From Psychrobacillus psychrodurans (lineage in GTDB: Bacteria > Bacillota > Bacilli > Bacillales_A > Planococcaceae): a DNA stretch of 64,000 bases. Location of the stretch: NCBI RefSeq assembly GCF_027563345.1, contig NZ_JAMKBK010000011.1. The stretch is one strand, 5' to 3'. The notes under the pieces were generated by a model. It was not told the origin of the DNA. It searched no databases and saw only the letters and a list, made by a program, of their open reading frames with translations. Position 1 is the first letter of the stretch. Every line of letters starts with the position of its first letter. Below, in pieces: positions 35,004 to 43,984 of the stretch. Position numbers and translations under genes: made by a program.

Positions 35004-35315
35004 ATGCAAAATCTAGCTTCAGTAAATCAATTCAGAGAACTAAAGCAACAAGGAAAAGTCGTATTTAAATTTACAGCTGACTGGTGTCCAGATTGTCATT
35101 TCATCGATCCTTTCATGGGAGAGATTGAGGAGAAATTTGGGGATATTACTTTTATTTCTGTAGACCGTGATCAGTTCATCGATTTATGTATCGAGCTTGA
35201 TATATTTGGTATTCCTAGTTTCCTAGCATATGAAAATGGCGAAGAAAAAGGTCGATTTGTTAGTAAAGACCGTAAAACTAGAGAGGAAATTGAATCATTT
35301 CTTCAATCGATTTAA
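35004..35315 (+). CDS. ytpP: Thioredoxin-like protein YtpP
   Basis: 103 residues from the ATG at 35004 (AGAGGAGTG upstream). The active site is CPDC (28-31) in FTADWCPDCHF, and the cis-proline loop is FGIPSFL. The disulfide motif differs from CGPC of thioredoxin. It is cytoplasmic (no signal). Followed by a weak terminator. Confidence 0.9.
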   Translation: MQNLASVNQFRELKQQGKVVFKFTADWCPDCHFIDPFMGEIEEKFGDITFISVDRDQFIDLCIELDIFGIPSFLAYENGEEKGRFVSKDRKTREEIESFLQSI

Positions 35316-35321
35316 TCCATC

Positions 35322-35352
35322 AAACGGTTCACCTAGTGGACCGTTTTGTTTA
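35322..35352 (+). terminator. ytpP terminator (weak)
   Basis: AAACGGTTCAC / GTGGACCGTTTT with one mismatch and a TTGTTT tail. Confidence 0.6.
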
Positions 35353-35371
35353 TGAAAGGAAAAGATAATAG

Positions 35372-36187
35372 ATGAAAGCACTTGAACTTGTAAGACTATT
35401 AAAAACTCAGCTTTCCGAAGATATATACACTTATGATTATAATAGAGAAACAAATAAGCTTAGATTGACTCATAAAGCAACAGGGAAAGGAATTGAAATT
35501 TCAATCCCTCCAATTTTAGCCAAATATGAAACGAAAAAAGAAGTGGCGATTAATGAAGTCGTATATACGATAAACGAGACTTTTCAAGCAATGGAAAAAG
35601 AAATGGCGGGAGAAATAGATCCATCATTATCTGTATATCCAGTTATTCGATCAACTTCTTTCCCACTTAAGTCTAATGAAGGTAATCGTTTTATCATAAA
35701 AGATCATACAGCAGAAACACGTATTTACTATGCAGTCGATCTAGGAAGCACTTACCGGTTACTAGATGAAAAAATGTTAGCAGATTGGAAAGTAAGGGAG
35801 ACGGAAGTCCGTGAACGAGCACTCTTCCAAGTTAGGAATTTAGAGAACCGCTTTAAAACCGACGAGGTTGCAGGTAATATTTTTTATTTCTTTAATAACA
35901 ACGATGGATATGATGCAAGCCGTATACTGAACGAATCGCTATTAAAGGACATGAAAAAGAAAATAACTGGTGATATGACTATTTCTTTACCCCATCAAGA
36001 TGTTATGATAATTGGTGATATTAGAAATGAAACAGGTTACGATGTTCTGGCGCAGATGACGATGCATTTCTTCACCGTAGGAACTGTGCCTATTACTTCA
36101 TTATCTTTCATCTACGAAAATGGAGATTTAGAACCAATATTTATCATGGCGAAAAATCGAGTATCAAAGGAGAACGAAAACGAATGA
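35372..36187 (+). CDS. ytpQ: DUF1444 family protein YtpQ
   Basis: 271 residues, soluble, no membrane segment. It shows no catalytic motif I can name; the DUF1444 assignment rests on overall sequence pattern (LRLTHKATGKGIEISIPPILAKYE, DLGSTYRLL, NNNDGYDASRIL) and on its position between ytpP and ytpR, as in B. subtilis. The RBS is GAAAGG. The stop overlaps the ytpR start by 4 bases. Confidence 0.85.
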   Translation: MKALELVRLLKTQLSEDIYTYDYNRETNKLRLTHKATGKGIEISIPPILAKYETKKEVAINEVVYTINETFQAMEKEMAGEIDPSLSVYPVIRSTSFPLKSNEGNRFIIKDHTAETRIYYAVDLGSTYRLLDEKMLADWKVRETEVRERALFQVRNLENRFKTDEVAGNIFYFFNNNDGYDASRILNESLLKDMKKKITGDMTISLPHQDVMIIGDIRNETGYDVLAQMTMHFFTVGTVPITSLSFIYENGDLEPIFIMAKNRVSKENENE

Positions 36188-36789
36188 ATATTTTTTACAA
36201 CAAACCTGGAGTTGGGGATGTCTTATTAATCCAATTAACACCTGAAAAAACAGAAAAAGTTATTACGGAAACCAAAGGTGATGTTACACAAGTAATAGAT
36301 GTGAAAACTAACGAAGTATTGGCTATAAATATATTTGAATTTAGTAAATACAAAGTATTGGATCTACAAGGTAACGTTCCTTTAACCACAGAAATAGTAG
36401 AAACTATCCAACAAATATTAGAGAAAAACGATGTTTCTTTTACACTAGAAGTAGACCTATCTCCAAAGTTTGTAGTCGGTCACGTGGACTCATTAGAACA
36501 GCATCCAAATGCCGATAAGTTAAAAGTATGCCAAGTAAATGTTGGGGAATCGACTTTACAAATCGTATGCGGCGCTCCTAATGTAGAAGCGGGACAAAAA
36601 GTAGTAGTAGCTAAAGTGGGTGCAGTAATGCCATCAGGAATGGTTATTAAAGACGCTGAACTTAGAGGCATTGCATCAAGTGGAATGTTATGTTCCGCAC
36701 GAGAATTGGCAATTCCAGATGCACCAGAAGTAAAAGGAATTCTTATCCTAGACGAGCAAAAAGAAGTTGGAAGTGAATTTTTAGTTTAA
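36184..36789 (+). CDS. ytpR: tRNA-binding domain protein YtpR
   Basis: 201 residues. The C-terminal half (about 95-200) is an EMAP/tRNA-binding OB fold: VVGHVDSLEQHPNADKLKVCQVNVG, IVCGAPNVEAGQKVVVAKVGA and GIASSGMLCSARELAI, as in the start of phenylalanyl-tRNA synthetase beta. No synthetase core is present. It is translationally coupled to ytpQ. Role unknown; RNA binding is inferred from the fold. Confidence 0.9.
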   Translation: MNIFYNKPGVGDVLLIQLTPEKTEKVITETKGDVTQVIDVKTNEVLAINIFEFSKYKVLDLQGNVPLTTEIVETIQQILEKNDVSFTLEVDLSPKFVVGHVDSLEQHPNADKLKVCQVNVGESTLQIVCGAPNVEAGQKVVVAKVGAVMPSGMVIKDAELRGIASSGMLCSARELAIPDAPEVKGILILDEQKEVGSEFLV

Positions 36790-36795
36790 TGAATG

Positions 36796-36826
36796 AAAAG
36801 CATGCCTCATCGGTGTGCTTTTTTTG
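36796..36826 (+). terminator. ytpR terminator
   Basis: AAAAGCATGCC / GGTGTGCTTTT with loop TCATC and seven T. Confidence 0.85.
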
Positions 36827-37606
36827 TTTATGAATAGAACAATATATAATGTGCAGGAAAAACTGAGTTCTTGAATAATAAACAAATTATAATACCATTA
36901 CAATTTTCGCGGTCGTTCGTCAACGTCCTCGCTTCTCTGATGGGTTTTCACTTAAAGCTAATCCCTCTACGTCGCTTTGCGTTCCAATCATCAATTCTAT
37001 GAATATGCAGGGGCATCTAAAGACACTATTCTTTGCAGTTGCTCTATTCGATTCTACATATTTAATCTGTGAATAAGTAAAGTAATTTGGTTGAATTACC
37101 CAATGCGCAAGTAAAAGGTAATAGTCCGCCAGTAAATAAAGATTTTGGACAAGTAAATCCTCCACGAACGCAAGTATTCAGCAGACGGGAGCAAGTAAGC
37201 AATTGGTGAGAGCAAGTAAAGAAAAATCTAGATCAAATCATTCATTAAATATAAAGATATTAATGCTTCTTGAGTATATAAAATCAGTGTTTCTGGTATT
37301 TATCGTATAAATTAGCGTTAGAGCGATCGAAATTGCATCTTTGTGCCGCCTGTTCTATAAACTGGAAGATCTTTTAGCCAGTTTTTCTCTCGGAAAAGTA
37401 CATGTCGGTTACAAATGTTCGTATGTAATTAACTTGTGGAACGGTATATTTATCCATATATATTGAATTCCCAATACATAAGTGGCATTTTTCAATTGGT
37501 TAAATACCTAAAACACATGATTTTTTTCCCATTCTATCTTATAAATACAGACGAAACCTATTATTATTGGTAGAATAAGAGGTATCTTTTAGAAAGAGTG
37601 ATGAAT
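36827..37606. other. Long intergenic region before sftA
   Basis: About 780 bases. It holds a stretch at 36900-37065 (TTCGCGGTCGTTCGTC onward) that I do not recognise, the third 21-bp array element (37069-37298) and a small hairpin AAACTGG/CCAGTTTTT (37358-37386) that could be a terminator without an obvious gene. No convincing gene was found; minus-strand frame 36920-37165 overlaps the array and is not called. Confidence 0.6.
37069..37298. repeat. Dispersed 21-bp array element, copy 3
   Basis: Core starts at 37108, 37129 (CCAGTAA), 37150, 37171 (CAAGTAT), 37192 and 37213, exactly 21 bases apart; a seventh decayed unit CAAATCA falls at 37234. GTGAATAA lies 39 bases ahead of the first core (37069), as in copy 1, and CTTGAGT (37269) and TCAGTGTTTCTGGTA (37284-37298) follow at the same distances as in copy 1 within one base. 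Confidence 0.85.
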
Positions 37607-39913
37607 TTGAATTGGTTAAAAAAATTATTTGCATCAGATGAAATAGAAGTTGAAGAGGAATATGAACAGCAGCAACAATACCAACAACACAATGTACATT
37701 CTACAACGAAGAAAGCTCCTTTTCGTTTTCCGTTAATTTCAGATGAAGAAAAAAATGGAGCATTATCTGGTTATCCAAAGGAAGAAAAAATAGTTGAAAC
37801 ATATAAAGAGGAACCTTACTTCAAGGAACCCGAATATAAACCATTACATGAACAAAACTTATGGCAGCAACGTGCACAGCCTACTGTCATACATCGTGCA
37901 GAGAAGAAAAAAGTGGAAGAAGTTCCAGCTATAAATCGAAAGAAAAGAGCATTCACACCTACCGAAGTTCCTTCACCGATTTATGGGTTCTCTAAAGCAG
38001 TAATAGAAAATAAAGAAAAAGAACAAGAGATTATAGAAGAAACAGAACCAAAAAACGAAGCAGTAATTTCGGAAATACTAAATAAACCAGAACCTATAAG
38101 TCCAGAACCAGAAGTGATTGCTGCAGAAGAATTAGTATATGTAACTGAACTAGAAGAAAATATCCAGGTTGATGTAGTAGAAGAGGATGTACCAGTCACC
38201 GAGTTAGTAGAAGGTGTACAAGCTGAAGTAGCTGTAACGGAAGCATTAGAAAAAAATGAAACTGTTCCTAATACGGAGTATTTAGAAACTGAAAAACCTT
38301 TAAAAGAAAACATTAGACCTTTTAATGTTCTAATGTTGAAATCAGATAAAAGTAAAATGAATAGAATAGATACTATGAACAAAATATCCCCTGTAGCTAA
38401 TAAAGCGGTTACTACAACAGCGTCAACAATTCCGCGAGAACAAAAACAAGTAATGAATCAGGAATTAAAGTCAATAATAGTAGAAGAGCAAGAAGAGGTC
38501 CAAACTAATTATGTAAGACCTTCTTTTAGTCATTTACTTCCTCCTGAAATGAATGTGGAGGATAGAGAATGGATGGAGGAGCAGGCATTTACATTAGTTG
38601 ATGCGCTATCTCATTTTCAAGTTGCGGGTGAAATTGTTCAAATGGTACAGGGACCAGCAGTCACACAGTTTGAAATCACGGTTGGTCAGGGAACAAAAGT
38701 AAGTAAAATACGTAACTTAGCAGACGATCTCAAACTTGCATTAGCAGCAAAAGATATTCGTATTCAAGCTCCAATTCCAGGGAAGAGCTCTATTGGAATT
38801 GAAATACCAAACAGGAATTCTCGTGCAGTTCGTTTATCTGAAGTTATAAATACAGATATATTTTTACATTCAGAGTCCCCGTTAGAAGCAGCCTTGGGAT
38901 TGGATTTAACAGGTAAACCAGTCACTCTGGATTTACGTAAAATGCCTCATGGACTTATTGCAGGAGCAACAGGGTCTGGGAAATCTGTATTTATTAACTC
39001 ATTATTAGTAAGTCTGTTGTATAAAGCAACGCCAGATGAAGTAAAATTATTACTAATCGATCCTAAAATGGTGGAGCTCGCACCGTTCAATCACATTCCA
39101 CATCTTGTCAGTCCAGTGATTACGGATGTAAAAGCCGCAACTGCTGCGTTAAAATGGGCAGTGGAAGAAATGGAACGACGCTATCAATTGTTTGCACATA
39201 TTGGGGTACGAGATATTACTAGATATAATACACTTGCGACAGAAAAGCGACAGTTTGCACAAAAGCTCCCATATATCGTCATTGTTATAGATGAGCTTGC
39301 AGATTTAATGATGATGGCACCAACGGAAGTAGAAGATGCTATTTGCCGAATTGCACAAAAAGCAAGAGCATGTGGGATACATTTAGTATTAGCTACACAA
39401 CGTCCTTCTGTAGACGTTATTACTGGGTTGATCAAAGCTAATATACCTACTCGAATTGCATTCTCTGTATCATCACAAATCGATTCGCGTACAATTTTAG
39501 ACCAGCAAGGTGCGGAACGTTTACTTGGAAAAGGAGATATGCTTTATCAAGGGAATGGCATGTCTAGCCCAGTACGTATCCAGGGAACCTATGTCTCTGA
39601 TGATGAAATTGAGAGTGTTATTGAATATGCTAGAAGTCAAGGCAATCCTGACTATATGTTTGAACAAGAGGAACTTCTACAAAAAGAAATCACTTCAGAG
39701 CAAGATGATTTATTCGAAGAGGCTTGTCGTTTTATCGTAGAACAAGGTACTGCTTCCACTTCGTTATTACAACGTAAGTTTCACCTTGGATATAACCGAG
39801 CAGCACGCTTGATAGATGCTATGTATGAGAATGGATATATTACAGAGCAAAAAGGAAGTAAAGCAAGAGATGTATTGTTAACGAGTGATACTTTAGATGA
39901 AATTTTTAGTTAA
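37607..39913 (+). CDS. sftA: DNA translocase SftA (FtsK/SpoIIIE family)
   Basis: About 768 residues. A long, acidic, low-complexity N-terminus (1-about 300, rich in E, V and P) replaces the membrane helices of FtsK. The motor follows with Walker A GATGSGKS (453-460) and Walker B YIVIVIDELADL, and a winged-helix gamma domain ends the protein (LLQRKFHLGYNRAARLIDAMYENGYI). SftA is the soluble septal DNA pump in B. subtilis. I prefer the TTG at 37607 (GAAAGAG about 8 bases upstream) over the ATG at 37601. Confidence 0.92.
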   Translation: MNWLKKLFASDEIEVEEEYEQQQQYQQHNVHSTTKKAPFRFPLISDEEKNGALSGYPKEEKIVETYKEEPYFKEPEYKPLHEQNLWQQRAQPTVIHRAEKKKVEEVPAINRKKRAFTPTEVPSPIYGFSKAVIENKEKEQEIIEETEPKNEAVISEILNKPEPISPEPEVIAAEELVYVTELEENIQVDVVEEDVPVTELVEGVQAEVAVTEALEKNETVPNTEYLETEKPLKENIRPFNVLMLKSDKSKMNRIDTMNKISPVANKAVTTTASTIPREQKQVMNQELKSIIVEEQEEVQTNYVRPSFSHLLPPEMNVEDREWMEEQAFTLVDALSHFQVAGEIVQMVQGPAVTQFEITVGQGTKVSKIRNLADDLKLALAAKDIRIQAPIPGKSSIGIEIPNRNSRAVRLSEVINTDIFLHSESPLEAALGLDLTGKPVTLDLRKMPHGLIAGATGSGKSVFINSLLVSLLYKATPDEVKLLLIDPKMVELAPFNHIPHLVSPVITDVKAATAALKWAVEEMERRYQLFAHIGVRDITRYNTLATEKRQFAQKLPYIVIVIDELADLMMMAPTEVEDAICRIAQKARACGIHLVLATQRPSVDVITGLIKANIPTRIAFSVSSQIDSRTILDQQGAERLLGKGDMLYQGNGMSSPVRIQGTYVSDDEIESVIEYARSQGNPDYMFEQEELLQKEITSEQDDLFEEACRFIVEQGTASTSLLQRKFHLGYNRAARLIDAMYENGYITEQKGSKARDVLLTSDTLDEIFS

Positions 39914-40279
39914 TAATGTTATCTCGAATAAGATTTCCACTTCAAGGTATGTCAATTTACAAAGTGAAAGTAAGAGTCCAACTGACTATAAAAGTCCGAT
40001 ATAGAGCATAAACAAAATGCACCACACCGTGCGGTTTCTTCAATGTTTATTGCATACAGCGTATAACGGGTCAACAGAATGTTGGTCACTTAGGGTATTG
40101 ACAGGACGCGGCGTTTTTTGCTTAATTTCAATCAGTGGGGTTAAAGAACACCCCACTAACAGAAGTTTCACTTTTTTAAAGGTTTATACGAATAAGTGGT
40201 ATAATAATGAATACGTCTAAATAGGCGCATGTAGTATTTAATGTATATAAGTGGGGCTAATCCCAGGAGGTTTCTACGT
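39914..40279 (+). other. Intergenic region before murC with candidate promoters
   Basis: 366 bases. TTGACA (40098-40103), a 17-base spacer and CTTAAT (40121-40126) could be one promoter; a TATAAT at 40200-40205 may belong to another. A hairpin AGTGGGGT/ACCCCACT (40134-40157) sits between them. An open frame at 40017-40220 is not credible as a gene. Confidence 0.45.
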
Positions 40280-41581
40280 ATGACAAAGTACCATTTTACA
40301 GGCATTAAGGGGTCTGGAATGAGTCCATTAGCGCAAATCTTACACGATACAGGCTATGAAGTTCAAGGTTCTGATATTGAAAAGTATTTTTTTACTGAAA
40401 AACCATTACATGATCGAAATATAGAAATATTATTATTCGATGAATCGAATATTAAAGAGGGTATGACTATTATTGCTGGAAATGCGTTTCCCGATAGCCA
40501 TCCCGAACTAGTCAAAGCTAGAGAGCTTGGCTTAGAGATAATTCGCTATCATGACTTCTTAGGGAATTATATGAGTCAGTTTACCTCTGTAGCAGTTACA
40601 GGAGCTCATGGAAAAACATCTACTACTGGTTTGTTATCTCATGTATTGAGTGGATACGAACCTACATCCTTTTTAATCGGGGATGGAACCGGAAAAGGTA
40701 TGTTAAATGCCTCTAACTTTGTGTTCGAGGCTTGTGAATATCGCCGTCATTTTTTAGCGTACAATCCGGACTATGCAATAATGACCAATGTTGATTTTGA
40801 TCATCCAGATTATTTCCATGATATTGATGACGTATTCCAGGCATTTCAGTCAATGGCGATGCAGGTGAAAAAAGGAATTTTTGCTTGTGGGGACGACAAA
40901 TACTTACAACAGATAAAATCGGAAGTTCCTGTCGTTTATTATGGTTTTGGAGAACATAATGATTTTGCTGCACGCAATATCGAAATTACACCAAAAGGTA
41001 CATCTTTTGATGTATTTGTACGCAACGAATTTTATGATCGCTTCTCCATTCCGTTGTTCGGTGACCACACTATATTAAATGCTCTAGCAGTTATCTCTCT
41101 TTGCCATTATGAAGGAGTTCCTGCAGATACTATCCAAAAAGGTTTAGAAACCTTTGAAGGGGTCAAAAGAAGGTTTACGGAGACGATAGTTGGTAATGAT
41201 ATTATCATTGATGATTATGCTCATCATCCTACAGAAATAAAAGCAACTATTCAATCTGCTAGACAAAAGTATCCAACTCATCAAATAATTGCGATTTTCC
41301 AACCACATACTTTTACAAGAACTCAAAAGTTTTTACAAGAATTCAGTGAGGCATTGAGTTTGGCGGATCGGGTCTATTTATGTGATATTTTTGGATCTGC
41401 GAGAGAGAATGTAGGGAATTTAACAATTTCAACCCTAGGAGATATTATCGAAGGAAGCCATATTCTAACAGAAGAAAATGTTGAGGATTTGCAGACAAAG
41501 GAGCATTCAGTTTTCTTATTTATGGGAGCTGGAGACGTTCAAAAATATCAACATGCTTTTGAAGCAAAGTTAAATAAATAA
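40280..41581 (+). CDS. murC: UDP-N-acetylmuramate--L-alanine ligase
   Basis: 433 residues from the ATG at 40280 with AGGAGG 9 bases upstream; the frame is open to 40241 but without a site. The UDP-binding N-terminus reads HFTGIKGSGMSPLA, the ATP loop GAHGKTST is at 108-115, and the central DDYAHHPTEI is typical of MurC. It adds L-Ala to UDP-MurNAc in the cytoplasm. The location behind sftA is conserved in Bacillus. Confidence 0.96.
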   Translation: MTKYHFTGIKGSGMSPLAQILHDTGYEVQGSDIEKYFFTEKPLHDRNIEILLFDESNIKEGMTIIAGNAFPDSHPELVKARELGLEIIRYHDFLGNYMSQFTSVAVTGAHGKTSTTGLLSHVLSGYEPTSFLIGDGTGKGMLNASNFVFEACEYRRHFLAYNPDYAIMTNVDFDHPDYFHDIDDVFQAFQSMAMQVKKGIFACGDDKYLQQIKSEVPVVYYGFGEHNDFAARNIEITPKGTSFDVFVRNEFYDRFSIPLFGDHTILNALAVISLCHYEGVPADTIQKGLETFEGVKRRFTETIVGNDIIIDDYAHHPTEIKATIQSARQKYPTHQIIAIFQPHTFTRTQKFLQEFSEALSLADRVYLCDIFGSARENVGNLTISTLGDIIEGSHILTEENVEDLQTKEHSVFLFMGAGDVQKYQHAFEAKLNK

Positions 41582-41583
41582 TA

Positions 41584-41618
41584 AAAAAGCTTAATCTATT
41601 TGGATTAAGCTTTTTTTT
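41584..41618 (+). terminator. murC terminator
   Basis: AAAAAAGCTTAATC / GATTAAGCTTTTTT with a 6-base loop; a perfect 14-bp stem. Confidence 0.93.
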
Positions 41619-41723
41619 GAAGGATATTTAAAAGAAAAGTAGTATAGTATAGGTAGGAAGTTTAATTTGATTTGATTAGGGTAAAATTGTATTAAGACAT
41701 ATAAGTTTTTAGGAGGATGTACA

Positions 41724-42188
41724 ATGGAAAATCTTTTATACATAGCCGCTATTATAGCAGCGGTTGCATTTCTAATACTTTGTATTAGTTTAGCAATGAC
41801 ATTATTTTCAGTTAAGAAAACACTTAATAATGTAGCGGGCACATTAGATGGTTTAGAAACAAATCTACAAAATATGACAAAGGAAACAGCTGAACTTCTT
41901 CATAAAACAAATGATTTAGCAGAAGATATACAAGCTAAATCGGAGAAGTTAAATACAGTAGTCGATGCAGTTAAAAATGTAGGAACTTCTGTAAATGGAT
42001 TTAATCATTCTATTCAACGTTTAACAACTTCCGTAACCTCTGAAGTTGAGAAAAATGAAGAAAAAATTGCCCAGGTTGTCCAATGGAGTAACGTTCTATT
42101 AGGTGTTCGCGACAAATGGAGAGAACGTAAAGCGTTAGAACGTGCTGGATATTATACTTATGAAAACGACAACCATAAACCACTATAA
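41724..42188 (+). CDS. ytxG: DUF948 family protein YtxG
   Basis: 154 residues. One N-terminal membrane helix (about 3-28, LLYIAAIIAAVAFLILCISLAM) is followed by a helical, coiled-coil-like region (VAGTLDGLETNLQNMTKETAELLHKTNDLAEDI). B. subtilis ytxGH belong to a general-stress/sigma-H operon. RBS GGAGG. ytxH starts 14 bases later. Function unknown. Confidence 0.85.
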   Translation: MENLLYIAAIIAAVAFLILCISLAMTLFSVKKTLNNVAGTLDGLETNLQNMTKETAELLHKTNDLAEDIQAKSEKLNTVVDAVKNVGTSVNGFNHSIQRLTTSVTSEVEKNEEKIAQVVQWSNVLLGVRDKWRERKALERAGYYTYENDNHKPL

Positions 42189-42202
42189 TCGGAGGGATTT
42201 AC

Positions 42203-42775
42203 ATGACAAATCAAAAACAAACTAAACCTAATTACAATGAAGCAACTTATAATCATGAATATTATGCAAACCAATCATCTTATAATCAGCAAGGTCAATC
42301 GCATTATCCACCGGTACCATATTACAACAGTGATTCACGAGAGGATATTTACCGTGAAGAAGAAGTAAATGGTAAAGATTTTATCATCGGTGTGTTAATA
42401 GGTGGTATTATTGGTGCAACCACTGCATTATTACTAGCACCAAAAACAGGAACAGAGCTTCGTGGAAACCTTTCTACACAGGCTAGTCAGCTTAAAGAAA
42501 AGACGATGGACTTTTCAACAACTGCAAAAGAAAAAACAACTCAACTTTCTAAGCAAATTCAAGAGCAATCTGGACAATTAGTTGATAAAGTAAAAGCCAT
42601 TAAACCAACTGCCTCTTCACCACTAGATGACGGTACCGCTTCGTCTGAAGGAGAAGAACCAATGGAATTTATGGAAACAATATCTCATACAACAGAGGAA
42701 TTAACGGAACAAGAAGAAAATGCAACAGCAATTGCAGAGGCTATCAAAGAAGCGGTTGCTGAAGAAAAAAAGTAA
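42203..42775 (+). CDS. ytxH: YtxH family stress protein
   Basis: 190 residues. The N-terminal 50 residues are rich in N, Q and Y; then FIIGVLIGGIIGATTALLLAPKTGTELR (about 53-80) is the YtxH glycine-rich helix and signature, followed by an amphipathic helical stretch and an acidic tail. It is probably membrane-associated. RBS GGAGGG. Together with ytxG it forms a two-gene unit with a terminator; ytxJ of B. subtilis is missing. Confidence 0.87.
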   Translation: MTNQKQTKPNYNEATYNHEYYANQSSYNQQGQSHYPPVPYYNSDSREDIYREEEVNGKDFIIGVLIGGIIGATTALLLAPKTGTELRGNLSTQASQLKEKTMDFSTTAKEKTTQLSKQIQEQSGQLVDKVKAIKPTASSPLDDGTASSEGEEPMEFMETISHTTEELTEQEENATAIAEAIKEAVAEEKK

Positions 42776-42787
42776 TTCAATAGAAAA

Positions 42788-42820
42788 TAAAAAGGCATTG
42801 CGTAAGCAGTGCTTTTTTGT
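42788..42820 (+). terminator. ytxGH terminator
   Basis: AAAGGCATTGC-GTAA-GCAGTGCTTTTTT; the stem has one mismatch. Confidence 0.85.
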
Positions 42821-42899
42821 TTTCTAAAAATTAAAGAGGTAATTTCCTTCATAATATAGAATTTATGTATGAGACAATCATCATTATAGGGGGGAAGTT

Positions 42900-43346
42900 A
42901 TGGGATATATTGAGGATTTACGAAAAAGTGTCGGCAATCATCCTTTAATCTTAGTGGGAGTTGCAGTTGCAGTAATGAATGAAAGAGGAGAATTGCTGTT
43001 ACAAAAGCGTAGTGATGGTATATGGGGTGTTCCCGGAGGATTTATGGAATTAGGAGAATCTACAGAAGAGACTGGTAGAAGAGAGGTTTTGGAAGAAACT
43101 GGAATAGAGATTGGTAAACTTGAATTGGTGGGTGTTTTTTCTGGGAAACAGTATTTTGTTAAATTACCAAATGGAGATGAATTCTACCCCATTACAATCG
43201 CTTACGTTACTAAAGAAATTAGTGGTGGTGTTCTTAAGGCTGATGGTCAAGAGACAATAGAGGCTAAGTTTTTTACCATAAATGAGTTACCAGAGGGACT
43301 TAATCCTCTTATTAAAAATCTTCTCAGGAAATACCTTTCTTTATAA
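42900..43346 (+). CDS. NUDIX hydrolase (1 of 3 in the island)
   Basis: 148 residues. The Nudix box lies at 46-69, GGFMELGES followed by REVLEETGI, with the metal-binding glutamates of REVLEE present. Enzymes of this type cleave nucleoside diphosphates linked to another group. RBS GGGGGGAAG. It stands between the ytxGH terminator and a broken small gene. The substrate cannot be told. Confidence 0.88.
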   Translation: MGYIEDLRKSVGNHPLILVGVAVAVMNERGELLLQKRSDGIWGVPGGFMELGESTEETGRREVLEETGIEIGKLELVGVFSGKQYFVKLPNGDEFYPITIAYVTKEISGGVLKADGQETIEAKFFTINELPEGLNPLIKNLLRKYLSL

Positions 43347-43452
43347 AGTAGTCAGGCAGAAGGCAACGGCACAAGTAAAATACTTTCACGAAAAAATGCT
43401 TTTTGCATAAAATAGAGTGAAAATGATATTAATTTACTGGGGGGTTATTGAA

Positions 43453-43723
43453 TTGAACAAAAACATTTTTTAATTTTGAACAAGATAATTCGGACCTCCA
43501 ATCAGACAGTCAAGCAGCTAAAATCGCTGTCATTGCAGGAGCGATAAGTACGTTTGGCGATGCACTTGCCACTTTGTCTGCGATTCTTGCTATAGAAGAA
43601 GAACGACAAGAAAAAAATGGTTCTAGTGATAATAGAAATTTACAGAAACAGATTGATAATCTAACTTATGAAATCCAAAAAATAAAAAACCAGATAAGTA
43701 ATCAGAATCGATACTATCTATAG
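43453..43723 (+). pseudogene. Small gene with a frameshift in a T-run
   Basis: A GGGGGG site (43439-43444) lies 8 bases before TTG 43453, which opens MNKNIF and then stops at TAA 43471. Removing one T from the T6 run (43466-43471) lets the frame continue NFEQDNSDLQSDSQAAK, a hydrophobic stretch IAVIAGAISTFGDALATL, then IEEERQEKN and a coiled-coil-like NLQKQIDNLTYEIQKIKNQI to TAG 43723, about 89 residues. Good codon use on both sides suggests a recent mutation, a sequencing indel or slippage. I do not recognise the family. Confidence 0.6.
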
Positions 43724-43797
43724 TAGTAATCCAATTTGTTTTAACCTTTTGGTAGTACGCTGATTGGATATTATACAGTACTAGGGAATTTCACAGC

Positions 43798-43837
43798 GCT
43801 TACATACTTCAATTATTGCATGTATAAGTATGTAAGC
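43798..43837. other. Perfect 12-bp stem-loop
   Basis: GCTTACATACTT and its exact reverse complement AAGTATGTAAGC with a 16-base loop. No T-tail on either strand. It lies between the broken small gene and the HAD gene. Confidence 0.5.
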
Positions 43838-43984
43838 ACAAAATGTATTCTTACAAAGTAGACCAATCATCTGATTTTACATAGTATTCAAATAATAAAA
43901 GAAAGTTTATTGAAAGTATAGTAAAATTTGTTTATAAGGTTCAATCGAAATCACGAATTCTTTTACTAAGATAGGAGACTAATT

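Larger units (their letters stand above)
43347..43984. other. Gene-poor stretch with a broken small gene and a hairpin
   Basis: 638 bases. It contains the frameshifted small gene at 43453-43723 and a perfect 12-bp stem-loop at 43798-43837. The rest is AT-rich; one isolated CAAGTAA at about 43372 is not part of a 21-bp series. Confidence 0.5.

Noticed and set aside
36920..37165. Minus-strand 81-residue frame across array copy 3
   Set aside because: No ribosome binding site; the frame runs through non-coding 21-bp units, and equivalent frames in copies 1 and 2 are broken by stops.
13135..37298. 21-bp arrays as CRISPR loci
   Set aside because: The conserved core is only 7-9 bases and spacers 12-14, far below CRISPR repeat and spacer lengths; no cas genes are in the window.
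40017..40220. 67-residue frame upstream of murC
   Set aside because: It covers the predicted murC promoters and has no ribosome binding site.
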